Shown here: one piece after another, positions 33,970-47,572 of the stretch
Layout: each line of letters begins with the position of its first letter
How positions within the stretch are numbered: position 1 is the stretch's first letter
Assembly (NCBI RefSeq): GCF_020905295.1
Contig: NZ_JAJJMM010000001.1
Location: 1,674,001 to 1,738,000, forward strand
Direction: 5' to 3'
Source of the DNA: Flavobacterium piscisymbiosum
GTDB taxonomy: Bacteria; Bacteroidota; Bacteroidia; Flavobacteriales; Flavobacteriaceae
Length of the DNA stretch: 64,000 nucleotides
The notes under the pieces: generated by a model
Databases searched by the model: none
What the model was told of the DNA's origin: nothing
What the model saw: the letters and a program-made list of their open reading frames with translations, nothing else
Position numbers and translations under genes: made by a program

Positions 33970-34701
33970 TTAATTTTTAAGTTCCGTTTTCAGTTTCTGG
34001 AATTCTATGTTTTTAGCATATAAAAAATCCATTGTTGTTAGGATATTGTTGTGATCTAAAATCATTTTCGATTTAGGATCAGCATCGCATAGTTCTATAA
34101 ATAATTCTTTTTCTTCTGGTTTAAGTTTTAAATCTTTAGTAAAAAAATCTTCTGGAATTGAAGCTGCTAATTTTTTAAAATCAACTTTAGAAACTTTCTT
34201 TTTGGGTGTATCTTTTTCTTTTTTAAATAAATCAGCAATAAAGCCGCCTACTGCAATAAAATTCATACCATTTACAATACTTCCGTCGTAAACTCCAGTA
34301 TATTTATGCAAAGAAGCAGAAGGGAATACAGTAGAACCTACACCCGCGGCACCAACATGGGGAAATTTGATGTTTGTAATTACAACTTCCTCTAATTCTT
34401 CGGGTTTTAAAATCATATTTACAACAATATCATTCTTGTTAAGGTCTGTTTGAGTAAGTTTTATTCTTTTGAAGAAATAATCTTTCGAGAAAAATATCAA
34501 ACTGTCTTTAGCATTAACTAAAATGGAGAATTCTCCCAATTCATTAGTGGTGGTGCTTATCTTAGATGTTTTATTGATTACTTCTACATTTTTAAGCGCA
34601 AACGTTTCAGATAAAACTTTGCCCTTTAATAGCTTTTCTGTTTGAGAAATAGAAAGTTGGCAGGTAAAAAAAGAAATTGTGGTGAGTAATTTTACTTTCA
34701 T
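33970..34701 (-). CDS. carboxypeptidase-like regulatory domain protein (paralogue 1)
   Basis: A 243-residue first member of the trio. Signal peptide MKVKLLTTISFFTCQLSIS, regulatory domain (LLKGKVLSETFALKNVEVINKTSKISTTTNELGEFSILV), PEELEEVVITN, then a glycine-rich insert (PHVGAAGVGSTVF), YTGVYDGSIVNGMNF and the shared end KPEEKELFIELCDADPKSKMILDHNNILTTMDFLYAKN. The YTGVYDG and LCDADPKSK blocks are shared with paralogue 3, indicating recent duplication. The promoter is presumably in 34702-34778. Confidence 0.75.
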   Translation of the reverse strand: MKVKLLTTISFFTCQLSISQTEKLLKGKVLSETFALKNVEVINKTSKISTTTNELGEFSILVNAKDSLIFFSKDYFFKRIKLTQTDLNKNDIVVNMILKPEELEEVVITNIKFPHVGAAGVGSTVFPSASLHKYTGVYDGSIVNGMNFIAVGGFIADLFKKEKDTPKKKVSKVDFKKLAASIPEDFFTKDLKLKPEEKELFIELCDADPKSKMILDHNNILTTMDFLYAKNIEFQKLKTELKN

Positions 34702-34778
34702 CTAATGGTATTTAGCTAAAAGTAAAATTATTAGAATTGTCTTAACGAAAACTTATCGAATCTGTAAATTCTTGTTAA

Positions 34779-35444
34779 TTATAGTTTACTCACAAAGTTT
34801 TCCAATTCATCATTATTTACTAAAACAGGACCATGTCCAAAACAAAGTATTTTAGGTTTTAAAGAAGCCAGCTTTTTAATCGATTCTCTATTTTTTTGCT
34901 GATTATTTGTAAACAGACTTGGCGGTTCATGCAAACCAACAATTGTAGTTAATAAATTCATATTGGTCATAACATCCCCAACAATAAGAACGCCATCAAA
35001 TTCCCTGAAAAAAGATAAATGACCGCTGGAATGCCCCGGAGTTTCAATAACGGTAAATCCGGCAATACTGTCTCCTTCTTTTAATGTATGAGAAACGGGA
35101 TGTCCTTTTCCTGCCCAGAATTTCTTTTGGAATTTTGAAATAATATGATTCGGATTTGGGTATTCAGAAATGACATTTCCGTTTTCTGCGGCTTGTTTTT
35201 CTGGTTCACTGCACCAAAGCGGAATATTCAACCTCTCGCAAATAATTTTACTGCTTCCCTGATGGTCCGCATGAGCGTGAGTTAATACGTGTTTGGTTAT
35301 TGTCTTATTTTTTAGAGCATTCAAAATGATATTTCCGGAACTTCCAATTCCGGCATCAATAAGTACATCTTCAATTACATAACAATTAATACCGTTGCGG
35401 GGAAATAAAGGAATTTGGTAAACATCCCTGGCTATATTCTTCAT
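34779..35444 (-). CDS. metallo-beta-lactamase fold hydrolase
   Basis: A 221-residue protein. The zinc motif is THAHADHQG (HxHxDH), with a later histidine in TPGHSSGHLSF and the bridging aspartate in VGDVMTN, then GHGPV. This is a glyoxalase II-like or quorum-lactonase-like subgroup; the substrate cannot be predicted. No signal peptide. It is downstream of the Crp-type gene with 60 bp between and may belong to that operon. Confidence 0.85.
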   Translation of the reverse strand: MKNIARDVYQIPLFPRNGINCYVIEDVLIDAGIGSSGNIILNALKNKTITKHVLTHAHADHQGSSKIICERLNIPLWCSEPEKQAAENGNVISEYPNPNHIISKFQKKFWAGKGHPVSHTLKEGDSIAGFTVIETPGHSSGHLSFFREFDGVLIVGDVMTNMNLLTTIVGLHEPPSLFTNNQQKNRESIKKLASLKPKILCFGHGPVLVNNDELENFVSKL

Positions 35445-35504
35445 CTTTTCAAATTTTATATTTGCAAAGATTTGAATTCAGTTCTTCAATCTACTTGATA
35501 AATG

Positions 35505-36077
35505 TTAAGAAATGTTTTGACGAATTCTGCTCAAAGATTCGGGTGTAATTCCTAAAAAGGAAGCTATATAAATTAAAGGCGTTCGCTGTATTATTTTGGA
35601 TGGAGCCGATTCTAAAAAAGTTGCATATTTTTCTTTCGCCGGAATCATCTGTAATTTTAAAACGCGATCTGCCATGCAAAGGTAATTTTGCTCAGCAAGA
35701 ATTCTGCCTACACGTTCCCAATTTGGAATTTCAGCATATAAATACTGCATTTTTTCATGACGGATCGAAAGTACTTCGCAATCCTCAATACATTGAATGT
35801 TTTCAAAAGATGTGGTTTGATTGATAAAACTGGAATATGAAGCAATAAAACCGTCGTCACAACTCAGATAAGTAGTGATTTCTTTTCCGTCTTTTAAATA
35901 ATAAACACGGGCTAATCCTTCAACAATAAAAAAGAGTTTGTTACTGATTTTTCCAATAGAAGAAAGATCCGCTCTGGCATCAAATCTTTCATATTCAAAA
36001 CAAGAATTAATTTTTTCAATTTCCTTTTCAGAAAACGATGCGATCGATAGTATTTGTTTTTTTAAGGAAGGGTGCAT
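35505..36077 (-). CDS. Crp/Fnr family regulator
   Basis: A 190-residue regulator. The cyclic-nucleotide-binding beta-roll spans about 20-120 (SNKLFFIVEGLARVYYLKDGKEITTYLSCDDGFIASYSSF), without the full cAMP-binding arginine signature, so it may not bind cAMP. The C-terminal helix-turn-helix is IYIASFLGITPESLSRIRQ. It follows the HAD gene by 2 bp. This matches the many short Crp-like regulators of Bacteroidota. Confidence 0.87.
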   Translation of the reverse strand: MHPSLKKQILSIASFSEKEIEKINSCFEYERFDARADLSSIGKISNKLFFIVEGLARVYYLKDGKEITTYLSCDDGFIASYSSFINQTTSFENIQCIEDCEVLSIRHEKMQYLYAEIPNWERVGRILAEQNYLCMADRVLKLQMIPAKEKYATFLESAPSKIIQRTPLIYIASFLGITPESLSRIRQNIS

Positions 36078-36079
36078 GT

Positions 36080-36727
36080 TTATAATAATTCTATTAATTC
36101 CGAAGCATTATTCAGTATTACTTTTGCGCCGCTGCTTTTCAATTCTTTTTCTGTTCTGTAGCCCCATGTAACCCCAACAGGAAACATATTGGCATTAATT
36201 GCAGTTTGCATATCAATATCCGAATCTCCTACGAAAAGAATCTCTTCGGGTTTTAAATTCCATTTTTTACTGATTTCAATCGCTTCAAACGGATTAGGTT
36301 TCTTTAGCTCTTCTGTATTTAAACCAATTGCAGTATCAAAATGATTTGGAAATACTTCTGTTGCGATCTTTTTGGTCAGTTCATCGGCTTTGTTAGAGAA
36401 AACAGCCATTTTGATGTTTTGTGAGGTCAGGTTTTTTAGCAACTCGACGATTCCATCGTATGGTTTTGTTTTCAGTGTACAGATTTCTCGGTATTCGTTA
36501 ATCATACATTCAAAACAAATTTCGATTTGTTCGTCTGAGTTATTTGTTGCGGGCAGTGCTTTGCTAACCAAATTTCGTAAACCGCTTCCAATAAAATATT
36601 GATAAGTTTCGTATGTATGAGTGGGATAATTTAGACCTGTAAGAACGGTATTCATTGCATCTGAAATGTCTTCTAATGAGTTTACTAACGTTCCGTCTAA
36701 ATCAAAAATAATTCCTTTAAATTTCAT
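36080..36727 (-). CDS. HAD-family phosphatase (phosphoglycolate phosphatase-like)
   Basis: A 215-residue hydrolase. Motif I is IIFDLDGTLVNS (6-17; D10 nucleophile, D12 acid/base). The helical cap follows. Motif II is AVFSNKADEL, motif III is the lysine in LKKPNP, and motif IV is FVGDSDIDMQTA. The cap resembles Gph/PGP, so phosphoglycolate or a related small phosphate ester is plausible. It lies between the flavoprotein and the Crp-like gene, with 4-bp and 2-bp gaps. Confidence 0.88.
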   Translation of the reverse strand: MKFKGIIFDLDGTLVNSLEDISDAMNTVLTGLNYPTHTYETYQYFIGSGLRNLVSKALPATNNSDEQIEICFECMINEYREICTLKTKPYDGIVELLKNLTSQNIKMAVFSNKADELTKKIATEVFPNHFDTAIGLNTEELKKPNPFEAIEISKKWNLKPEEILFVGDSDIDMQTAINANMFPVGVTWGYRTEKELKSSGAKVILNNASELIELL

Positions 36728-36731
36728 TGTA

Positions 36732-37940
36732 TTATATATTATTGGCTAAAATAAACCCGCTTGTCCAGGCATTTTGGAAATTGAAACCTCCCGTTATGGC
36801 ATCGATATTAACGATTTCTCCGGCAAAATAAAGGTTTTGATGCAATTTGCTTTCCATGGTTTTAAAATTAATTTCTTTCAAATCGATTCCGCCTGCAGTT
36901 ACAAATTCTTCTTTGAAAGTACTTTTTCCGTTTACTTTAAATTCGGCTTTTGTAAGTTGAGAAGTTAAATTTTGCAATTGAATTTTAGATAAATCGGCCC
37001 ATTTTGTTTCCGCTTCGATTCCTGATGCTAAAACCAGACTTTCCCACAAACGATTCGGGAATTCGAAAGGTGATTTTTTAGAAACGGCTTTTTTAGCATG
37101 TTCCTGTTTTAAGTCTTTCAGGATTTTCTCGGCATCTTCAGGATCAACATCATTTAACCAATTTACATAGATTGTAAACTGATAATTTTTATCGAATAAA
37201 GTACGAGCTCCCCATGCCGAAAGTTTCAAAATTGCAGGACCGCTCATTCCCCAATGCGTGATCAATAAAGGTCCGGTCGATTCGAGTTTGGTATCTTTTA
37301 CGTTTATGGTAACTTGTGCAGCAACGCCTGGTAATTCTTTTATACGGGAATCTTTGATGTTGAAAGTAAATAGGGAAGGGACAGGACTCACAATGGCGTG
37401 TCCTTGTGTTTGTAACATTTCCCAAATTTTCGGGTTACTTCCTGTTGCCAGAACTAATTTTTCGGTAGCGTAATTTTCATCCTGAGTATCAATTTTCCAA
37501 TGATTTTCAGCGTTAAAAATCGATTGTACACTTTGTCCCGTCAGGACTTTAATACCTAATTTTCCGGTTGCTTCTAAGAAACAATCTATTATGGTTTGAG
37601 AAGAATTTGAGACTGGGAACATTCTGCCATCGTCTTCGATTTTAAGTTCTACTCCATGTTTTTCGAACCATTCGATAGTATCTCCCGAACAAAATTGATG
37701 GAAAGGTCCACGAAGTTCTTTCTCTCCACGCGGATAAAATTTGACCAATTCATTCGGTTCAAAACAAGCGTGGGTTACATTACATCTTCCGCCGCCGGAA
37801 ACACGGACTTTAGAAAGTACTTCTTTTCCTCTTTCTAAAATGGCAATTTTTAGTTTCGGATTTTTCTCTGCAATATTAATTGCTGTAAAAAAACCTGCAG
37901 CGCCTCCGCCAACAATTATTATGTCGAAATTTTTGATCAT
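36732..37940 (-). CDS. HI0933-family NAD(P)/FAD-dependent oxidoreductase
   Basis: A 402-residue flavoprotein. The FAD-binding GxGxxG is VGGGAAGFF (9-17), followed by LERGKEVLSKVRVSGGGRCNVTH (36-58), characteristic of the HI0933/YhiN/BaiN family. The C-terminal FAD loop is NLYFAGEIVNIDAITGGFNFQNAWTSGFI. The substrate is unknown. It is first in an operon with the HAD and Crp-like genes. Confidence 0.9.
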   Translation of the reverse strand: MIKNFDIIIVGGGAAGFFTAINIAEKNPKLKIAILERGKEVLSKVRVSGGGRCNVTHACFEPNELVKFYPRGEKELRGPFHQFCSGDTIEWFEKHGVELKIEDDGRMFPVSNSSQTIIDCFLEATGKLGIKVLTGQSVQSIFNAENHWKIDTQDENYATEKLVLATGSNPKIWEMLQTQGHAIVSPVPSLFTFNIKDSRIKELPGVAAQVTINVKDTKLESTGPLLITHWGMSGPAILKLSAWGARTLFDKNYQFTIYVNWLNDVDPEDAEKILKDLKQEHAKKAVSKKSPFEFPNRLWESLVLASGIEAETKWADLSKIQLQNLTSQLTKAEFKVNGKSTFKEEFVTAGGIDLKEINFKTMESKLHQNLYFAGEIVNIDAITGGFNFQNAWTSGFILANNI

Positions 37941-37945
37941 ATTTT

Positions 37946-38083
37946 ATTTTTTTACCACTGATTTTTTTGCCACGAATTGCACGAATTAGCGCAAATTTTA
38001 AATGTTGTGGTTTTTTCTTTTTTTGCCACAGATTTCACAGATTAAAAGGATTGGAAAATCTGTGAAATCTGTGGCTATTCTTT
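37946..38083. repeat. CCACAGATTTCACAGATT palindrome
   Basis: GCCACAGATTTCACAGATT (38020-38042) and its inverse AATCTGTGAAATCTGTGGC (38055-38074) form a hairpin; a CCACGAATTGCACGAATT unit precedes it. It fills the gap between the GDPD stop and the flavoprotein start. The same family is at 38840-38904 and 40634-40915. Confidence 0.75.
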
Positions 38084-38086
38084 TAA

Positions 38087-38764
38087 TTATAATCTATCCG
38101 GAAAATCACTGATGATTCCGTCTACATTATAGCTTTTTATTCTTTGAATGTCTTCTTCTTTGTCAACTGTCCAGGGTAAAACAAGAAATCCTTTTTCTTG
38201 TATTTGTTTTACGTTTTCAGCATTCAATAACTGATAATCGGGATTAATGGCTTCTGCTTGTATTAATTCGGCGAAAGCCAAAGCTTTATCTATATCTTCT
38301 TCGGTTAAAACTCCAATTGCAATATTTGAATTTAGATTTGATGTTTCTTGTAGCATATTCCATTCAAAACTAGAAACGATGAAATGACCGTAATTCCAGT
38401 TTTTATCAGCAATATATTCTTCGATTAAGGCAACAACTTTATCAGCAGTTCCTAAACCTTTTAATTCGATATTGATAAGGCATTTTTTGTTTACCAAATC
38501 AAATACTTCGTTTAAAGTTGGTATTTGATATTCTCCATCAATTAAAAACGTCTGTAATTCAGCTAAAGAAAAACTGTTTACCAAACCTTTGCCGTTGGTC
38601 GTTCTGTCGATGGTTTCATCGTGAATGACTATAATATGTCCGTCAGAACTAAGGTGAACATCGAGTTCGATTCCGTCAGCACTTAGGTCTAATGCTTTTT
38701 GAAAAGACTTTAGCGTATTCTCAGGTTCGTATCCTTTGGCACCGCGATGAGCTATTTTTAGCAT
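38087..38764 (-). CDS. glycerophosphodiester phosphodiesterase
   Basis: A 225-residue TIM-barrel enzyme. Catalytic residues: H6 in IAHRGAKGYEPENT, the metal-binding ELDVHLSSDG (37-46) and H52 in IVIHDETIDRTTNGKG. No signal peptide, so it is cytosolic. It hydrolyses deacylated phospholipid diesters to glycerol-3-phosphate and an alcohol. Both flanks are repeats, so it is probably monocistronic. Confidence 0.92.
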   Translation of the reverse strand: MLKIAHRGAKGYEPENTLKSFQKALDLSADGIELDVHLSSDGHIIVIHDETIDRTTNGKGLVNSFSLAELQTFLIDGEYQIPTLNEVFDLVNKKCLINIELKGLGTADKVVALIEEYIADKNWNYGHFIVSSFEWNMLQETSNLNSNIAIGVLTEEDIDKALAFAELIQAEAINPDYQLLNAENVKQIQEKGFLVLPWTVDKEEDIQRIKSYNVDGIISDFPDRL

Positions 38765-38783
38765 GTATGGAGAGTTTAACCGT

Positions 38784-38952
38784 TTAACCGCAAAGGTCGC
38801 AAAGTTTTACGCAAAGGTCGCAAGGATTAGAAAAAAAGTTAGCCACAGATTAAAAAGATTAGCGCAGATTTTTAAAATCATTTTAATCGTTTTAATCTGT
38901 GGCTAAAAAACCTTGCGACCTTTGCGAATGTCTTAGCGTTCGTTGCGGTTAA
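38784..38952. repeat. nested empty arm pair (TTAACCGCAAAGG family)
   Basis: Outer arms at 38784-38824 and 38911-38952 belong to the same family as the GxxExxY cassette arms. Inside them is a second palindrome of the CCACAGATT family (38841-38904). There is no cargo gene. The TAA stop of the GH13 gene (38949-38951) lies inside the right arm. Confidence 0.85.
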
Positions 38953-40538
38953 GCAAGTTCCAATAAAACAAGTCCAAATTCAGAATGTACAAATGCTTTT
39001 CCGTCCTGAACTTCTGTTTCTTCACCAGAAAAAGTATCTCGTAGTTTAGTTCCATCCTGAAAAATAGATGCTACGGGAAGTTCTTTTAGACCAAGGCCAA
39101 GATCTAAACCAATTATAACCTGATCGGTATAATTTCCATTTGTATAACTTCTCGAAAATATATATGGTTTTGCCGAAATCAGGTTGTGTATTCCTGCGCC
39201 AACTGCGGGATGATTTCTTCGAAATTGCCCTAGTTTTTGCCAATGCCACAATATTCTTTGTGTTTCAGGATTGTTTTGAATATCATCCCAGTTCATGAAA
39301 GATCGCAAAGTAGCATCGCCTTGTGTACCTTCTATAATTAGAGCGCGACCAGATTCGTCACCATAATACACCTGTGACATTCCGGGAGAAAGCAACAATT
39401 TGGTTCCTGATTCGAAAGTTCGGTTACGATGCGCATCAAAAGGATCGGGATCATCGTGCGACGATACGTAATTAAGAACGCTATATCCTTTTAATTCATT
39501 TTGAAGTTTGGCTGAATATTTAGAAAATATCGCTTCATAATCGTTTTGAGCATCCAGTTTAAATTCAAAATTGATCATGCTGTTGAAGCCATGTTCAAAA
39601 TAATTTACTTTTCGATCCCCAAAATCATAATCTTGTCCACTGCTGATTTCATAACCATAAACTTCAGCAATGGTATAAAATGGGTTTTGATCTAAAACCT
39701 GTAAAGGATGGTGTTTTTTCCAGGTTTCAAAAGCGTAGTCACATTCTTTTTTAAAATCGAGCCAAACAATTTCTTCAGTATGTTTTACAGTATCGCATCT
39801 GTAACCGTCAATTCCAAATTCCAGAATATAATCGGTTAACCATTTTATGATATAATATTTGGGCGTTCGGGGATAGCCGGTTCTTCTGAAAAATTCATTG
39901 ATTGAAGCAATTTCTTTTTCATAGCGGCCTTCTTTGTTCCATTTTTCGATTAAAAAAAAGGGTATTGGTACTTCCTGATCACTTTCGGTTCTCACATCCG
40001 GAAGATTATCTACTAATGTACACATTGTAGTATTTTCGAATGATTTGTAATCACAAACAACTCCGGTTCTTACCCAGTCTTCCGGCCACATTGGATCTTC
40101 GGGAGTTACAGGTCCGGTGTGGTTTATCACGCCGTCAAGCATGATTCTGATGCCTTTTTCGTGCGCTTTTTTAACCAAATTGGCTAAATCTTCTTTTGTT
40201 CCGAAGTTAGGATCTAAAGACGTCCAGTCTCTTGCCCAATAACCGTGATAGCCATAACTAAGTCCGGTTCCTTCGTCGACGCCATCGTGAATTTGCTCTA
40301 CAATTGGCGTAAGCCAAATAACATTTATTCCTAATTCATTAAAGTAACCTTCGTCTATTTTTTTGATAATTCCGATAAGATCTCCACCTTCAAAACCGCG
40401 TAATTTTCCGGGAGTTTTGGTTCGGTTAAAGTTTAAATCGTTTGAAGTATCTCCGTTATAAAAACGATCGGTAAGTAAAAAGTAAACATTTGCTCCTTCC
40501 CAAACGAAAGGAACTTTCAAAGTATTGTCATTATCCAT
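38949..40538 (-). CDS. GH13 alpha-amylase, cytoplasmic
   Basis: A 529-residue family 13 glycosidase without a signal peptide, thus probably intracellular. The start NVYFLLTDRFYNGDTSND is typical of MalS-type enzymes. Conserved regions: DGVINHTG (region I), GIDGYRCDTVKH with nucleophile D (region II), IAEVYG with the acid/base E (region III) and YVSSHDDPDP (region IV). It should cut maltodextrins that reach the cytoplasm. It ends the minus-strand maltodextrin gene run, 395 bp after the SusA-like gene with repeats between, so it may have its own promoter. Confidence 0.9.
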   Translation of the reverse strand: MDNDNTLKVPFVWEGANVYFLLTDRFYNGDTSNDLNFNRTKTPGKLRGFEGGDLIGIIKKIDEGYFNELGINVIWLTPIVEQIHDGVDEGTGLSYGYHGYWARDWTSLDPNFGTKEDLANLVKKAHEKGIRIMLDGVINHTGPVTPEDPMWPEDWVRTGVVCDYKSFENTTMCTLVDNLPDVRTESDQEVPIPFFLIEKWNKEGRYEKEIASINEFFRRTGYPRTPKYYIIKWLTDYILEFGIDGYRCDTVKHTEEIVWLDFKKECDYAFETWKKHHPLQVLDQNPFYTIAEVYGYEISSGQDYDFGDRKVNYFEHGFNSMINFEFKLDAQNDYEAIFSKYSAKLQNELKGYSVLNYVSSHDDPDPFDAHRNRTFESGTKLLLSPGMSQVYYGDESGRALIIEGTQGDATLRSFMNWDDIQNNPETQRILWHWQKLGQFRRNHPAVGAGIHNLISAKPYIFSRSYTNGNYTDQVIIGLDLGLGLKELPVASIFQDGTKLRDTFSGEETEVQDGKAFVHSEFGLVLLELA

Positions 40539-40933
40539 TGCAACTGATTTAAGCCAGAATATTAAAGATAAAAAAAGGAAAGCTTATTTTTTGGATTATT
40601 TTAAATTTAACATGTATTTGTAATTTGTAGAAAAAAGTTAGCCACGAATTCACGAATTATTGTTTTATAGTGTTGTGAATCCTGTGTGTAAATTTTAAAC
40701 ACATAGAAACATAGGTTTTTATTCTTTCGATTTAGATCAAAATAAATGACAAATCATTTAAACATAGCTATTAGGTAAAAAAAAACGCTACGAATTCACA
40801 AATTATTGTTTAATAAAATTCGTGAACTCGTGGCGAAAAAAAAATAATAGCCACAGATTAAATGATTAACACAGATTAAAAAAAATCATTTTAATCTTTT
40901 AATCTGTGGCTAAAAAACTTTGCTTGCAATAGC
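40539..40933. repeat. gap filled by CCACGAATT / CCACAGATT palindromes
   Basis: No gene is seen. 40634-40665 has GCCACGAATTCACGAATT. 40785-40838 holds CTACGAATTCACAAATTATTG and the inverse ATTCGTGAACTCGTGGC. 40850-40915 holds GCCACAGATTAAATGATTAA and its inverse TTAATCTTTTAATCTGTGGC. Arms alternate in orientation. Confidence 0.75.
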
Positions 40934-42811
40934 TTATTCTAATTCTAAAACAACAGCTGATTTTGGTTCTAAACTAATTTCAGAAGCTAAATCGAATGTT
41001 TTTCCAGTCAAAACATCTTTACCGGATTTAAAGTTTTTGATGTTTTCTTTAAAACGATTTGTTTTGATAGTTTGTGCTGTAGCGTTGTTATTGAAAACGA
41101 CCATTACTGTTTTAGCATCGGTATATCTAAAATAAACATACGTGTTGTTTTCCGGAATATAGTGTGTCATTTTCCCGAAATGAACAGCTTCATTTGTTTT
41201 TCTCCAGTTGAATAATTTTGAAGTAAAATCAAAGTATTTGGCCTGATCAGCGGTTCGTCCTGTTGTGGTAAACGCGTTGTTTTTATCACCGGCCCATCCG
41301 CCAGGAAAGTCCTGACGAATGTCTGCGTCGCCACCTTTGCCTTTGTCGCCGCCCATTCCAATTTCTGAACCATAATACAATTGCGGAATTCCACGAACTG
41401 TAGCCAATAAAGTCATGGCCAGTTTGTATTTTGGAAAATCGTATTTAAGCTTATCATTCATACGATCTGTGTCATGATTTTCGGCAAAAACCAAAATATT
41501 ATTTGGGTTTGGATATAAAAAATCCATTGCAAAATTGTTGTAGAATTTAATCATTCCGTTGTCCCAGCTTGGTTGATCTTCGCTGAAAGCAGATGTAACC
41601 TGACTTTGAAGTGTAAAATCCATTACACTTGGTAAATTCGAATTGTAATTTTCAATCGCGCCAATTTTACTGTCTTTTTGCCAATATGCTAAATTCGCCT
41701 GATTGTGCATCCAGATCTCACCCACAATATTAAAGTTAGGGTATTCATTTGTAATTGATTTTGCCCAATTTGCCATAGCTGTTTGATCAGAATAATTATA
41801 AGTATCTACTCTAAATCCGTCAAGATCTGCATATTCAATCCACCAAATAGCATTTTGCGTTAAGTATTTTGCAACTAAAGGATTTCTTAGGTTTAAATCC
41901 GGCATAGAAGGCACAAACCATCCATCGACACAAACTTCCTGATCTATTTTTGAAGCGTGAATATCAGTAATAACTTCACGACGGTGATGTGTTTGTGTGA
42001 AAGTTTCGAATTGATTGAACCAGGTTTTAGTTGGCATATCTTTGATCATCCAATGCGTGATTCCCCAGTGATTGGTCACATAATCCATAACCAGTTTCAT
42101 GTCTTTTTTGTGCATTTCGGCAGCCAAACGAACATAATCTTCATTGGTTCCGTAACGAGGATCTATTTTATAAACATCAGATTGTCCGTAAGTATGATAC
42201 GAATGTTGTTTGTCGTTGTCTTCGCATAAAGGCGTGTTCCAGATTGTGGTTGCACCAAGAGAAGAAATATAATCTAAGTTTTTGATAATTCCTTCGATAT
42301 CTCCACCGTGACGGCCGCTTGGATCCTGACGATTTCCTTTTTCTGTTAAAGCAGCATTGCTGTCATTTTTCGGATTTCCGTTTGCAAAACGATCCGGCAT
42401 AATCAAATACATCATATCCGATGCATCGTAACTTTTTCTGTTTGCTGAATTTGCTCTTCTTTCTTTAAGCGAATATTTCTGCGTAAAAGCAACTTTGTTT
42501 TTGGTTTTGAAAGAGAAAACCAATTCAGAAGCTTTTAAATTTTGTGTGTCAATTGTAACAAAAAGGTAGTTTGGATTTTCTGTTTTCTCTACATTTTTAA
42601 TCACCACATTGTTTGAAACCGAAGCTTCATATTGTGCAATATTTTTTCCGTAGAACATGATTTGCAGTTCCGGATTTTTCATTCCGGCGTACCAAAATGG
42701 CGGCTCTACTTTCTGGATTTGCGCTTTCGCGGAAGCGGAAAACAATAAAACGAATAAAATTATTGTATAGAATGAATGGTTGAGGTTTAATGTTATTTTT
42801 TGGATATTCAT
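40934..42811 (-). CDS. susA: SusA-like GH13 neopullulanase / maltodextrinase
   Basis: A 625-residue exported enzyme: a signal peptide of about 31 residues (ends SAKAQ) and an N-terminal cyclomaltodextrinase-type beta-domain (about 32-125). The GH13 barrel has regions DYVTNHWG, GFRVDTYNY (nucleophile), IVGEIWM (acid/base) and FAENHDTDR. A C-terminal beta-domain with NNNATAQTIK follows. It should degrade maltodextrins in the periplasm, as Bacteroides SusA does. It follows the GH97 gene by 106 bp. Confidence 0.92.
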   Translation of the reverse strand: MNIQKITLNLNHSFYTIILFVLLFSASAKAQIQKVEPPFWYAGMKNPELQIMFYGKNIAQYEASVSNNVVIKNVEKTENPNYLFVTIDTQNLKASELVFSFKTKNKVAFTQKYSLKERRANSANRKSYDASDMMYLIMPDRFANGNPKNDSNAALTEKGNRQDPSGRHGGDIEGIIKNLDYISSLGATTIWNTPLCEDNDKQHSYHTYGQSDVYKIDPRYGTNEDYVRLAAEMHKKDMKLVMDYVTNHWGITHWMIKDMPTKTWFNQFETFTQTHHRREVITDIHASKIDQEVCVDGWFVPSMPDLNLRNPLVAKYLTQNAIWWIEYADLDGFRVDTYNYSDQTAMANWAKSITNEYPNFNIVGEIWMHNQANLAYWQKDSKIGAIENYNSNLPSVMDFTLQSQVTSAFSEDQPSWDNGMIKFYNNFAMDFLYPNPNNILVFAENHDTDRMNDKLKYDFPKYKLAMTLLATVRGIPQLYYGSEIGMGGDKGKGGDADIRQDFPGGWAGDKNNAFTTTGRTADQAKYFDFTSKLFNWRKTNEAVHFGKMTHYIPENNTYVYFRYTDAKTVMVVFNNNATAQTIKTNRFKENIKNFKSGKDVLTGKTFDLASEISLEPKSAVVLELE

Positions 42812-42917
42812 AGTAAAGAAGAATTTAAACCATATAAAAAATGTAAGAACACTTAAGAAAAAAACTGAGAGATTTTAATTTTAAATGAACTTACATTTTA
42901 TAAGATTAATTAATTAT

Positions 42918-47362
<4,445 letters not shown>

Positions 47363-47390
47363 TTTTTCTTTAATTAGATAATTGGGCAAT

Positions 47391-47572
47391 TAGATAATGT
47401 GTCAATTAGGTAATTAGATAATTACTTTTTTGATTGATTTCTAATTGCTGATTGTTTTACTATTTTGATTGATGATTTTTAACTGTTTGTGAGTTTGTTT
47501 CAATTGGATAATTCAGTTGTAGTGAATCATCTCACTTCTAATTGACACATTCTCTAATTATTACATTTTCTA
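47391..47572. repeat. arm pair CAATTAGATAATGTGTCAATTAG
   Basis: AATTAGATAATGTGTCAATT (plus AG) near 47391-47412 is repeated inverted at about 47536-47558 with one change; partial copies of TAATTAGATAATT lie beside it. The pair fills the gap between GH65 and pgmB, and the TAG stop of pgmB lies in the outer end. Confidence 0.75.
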
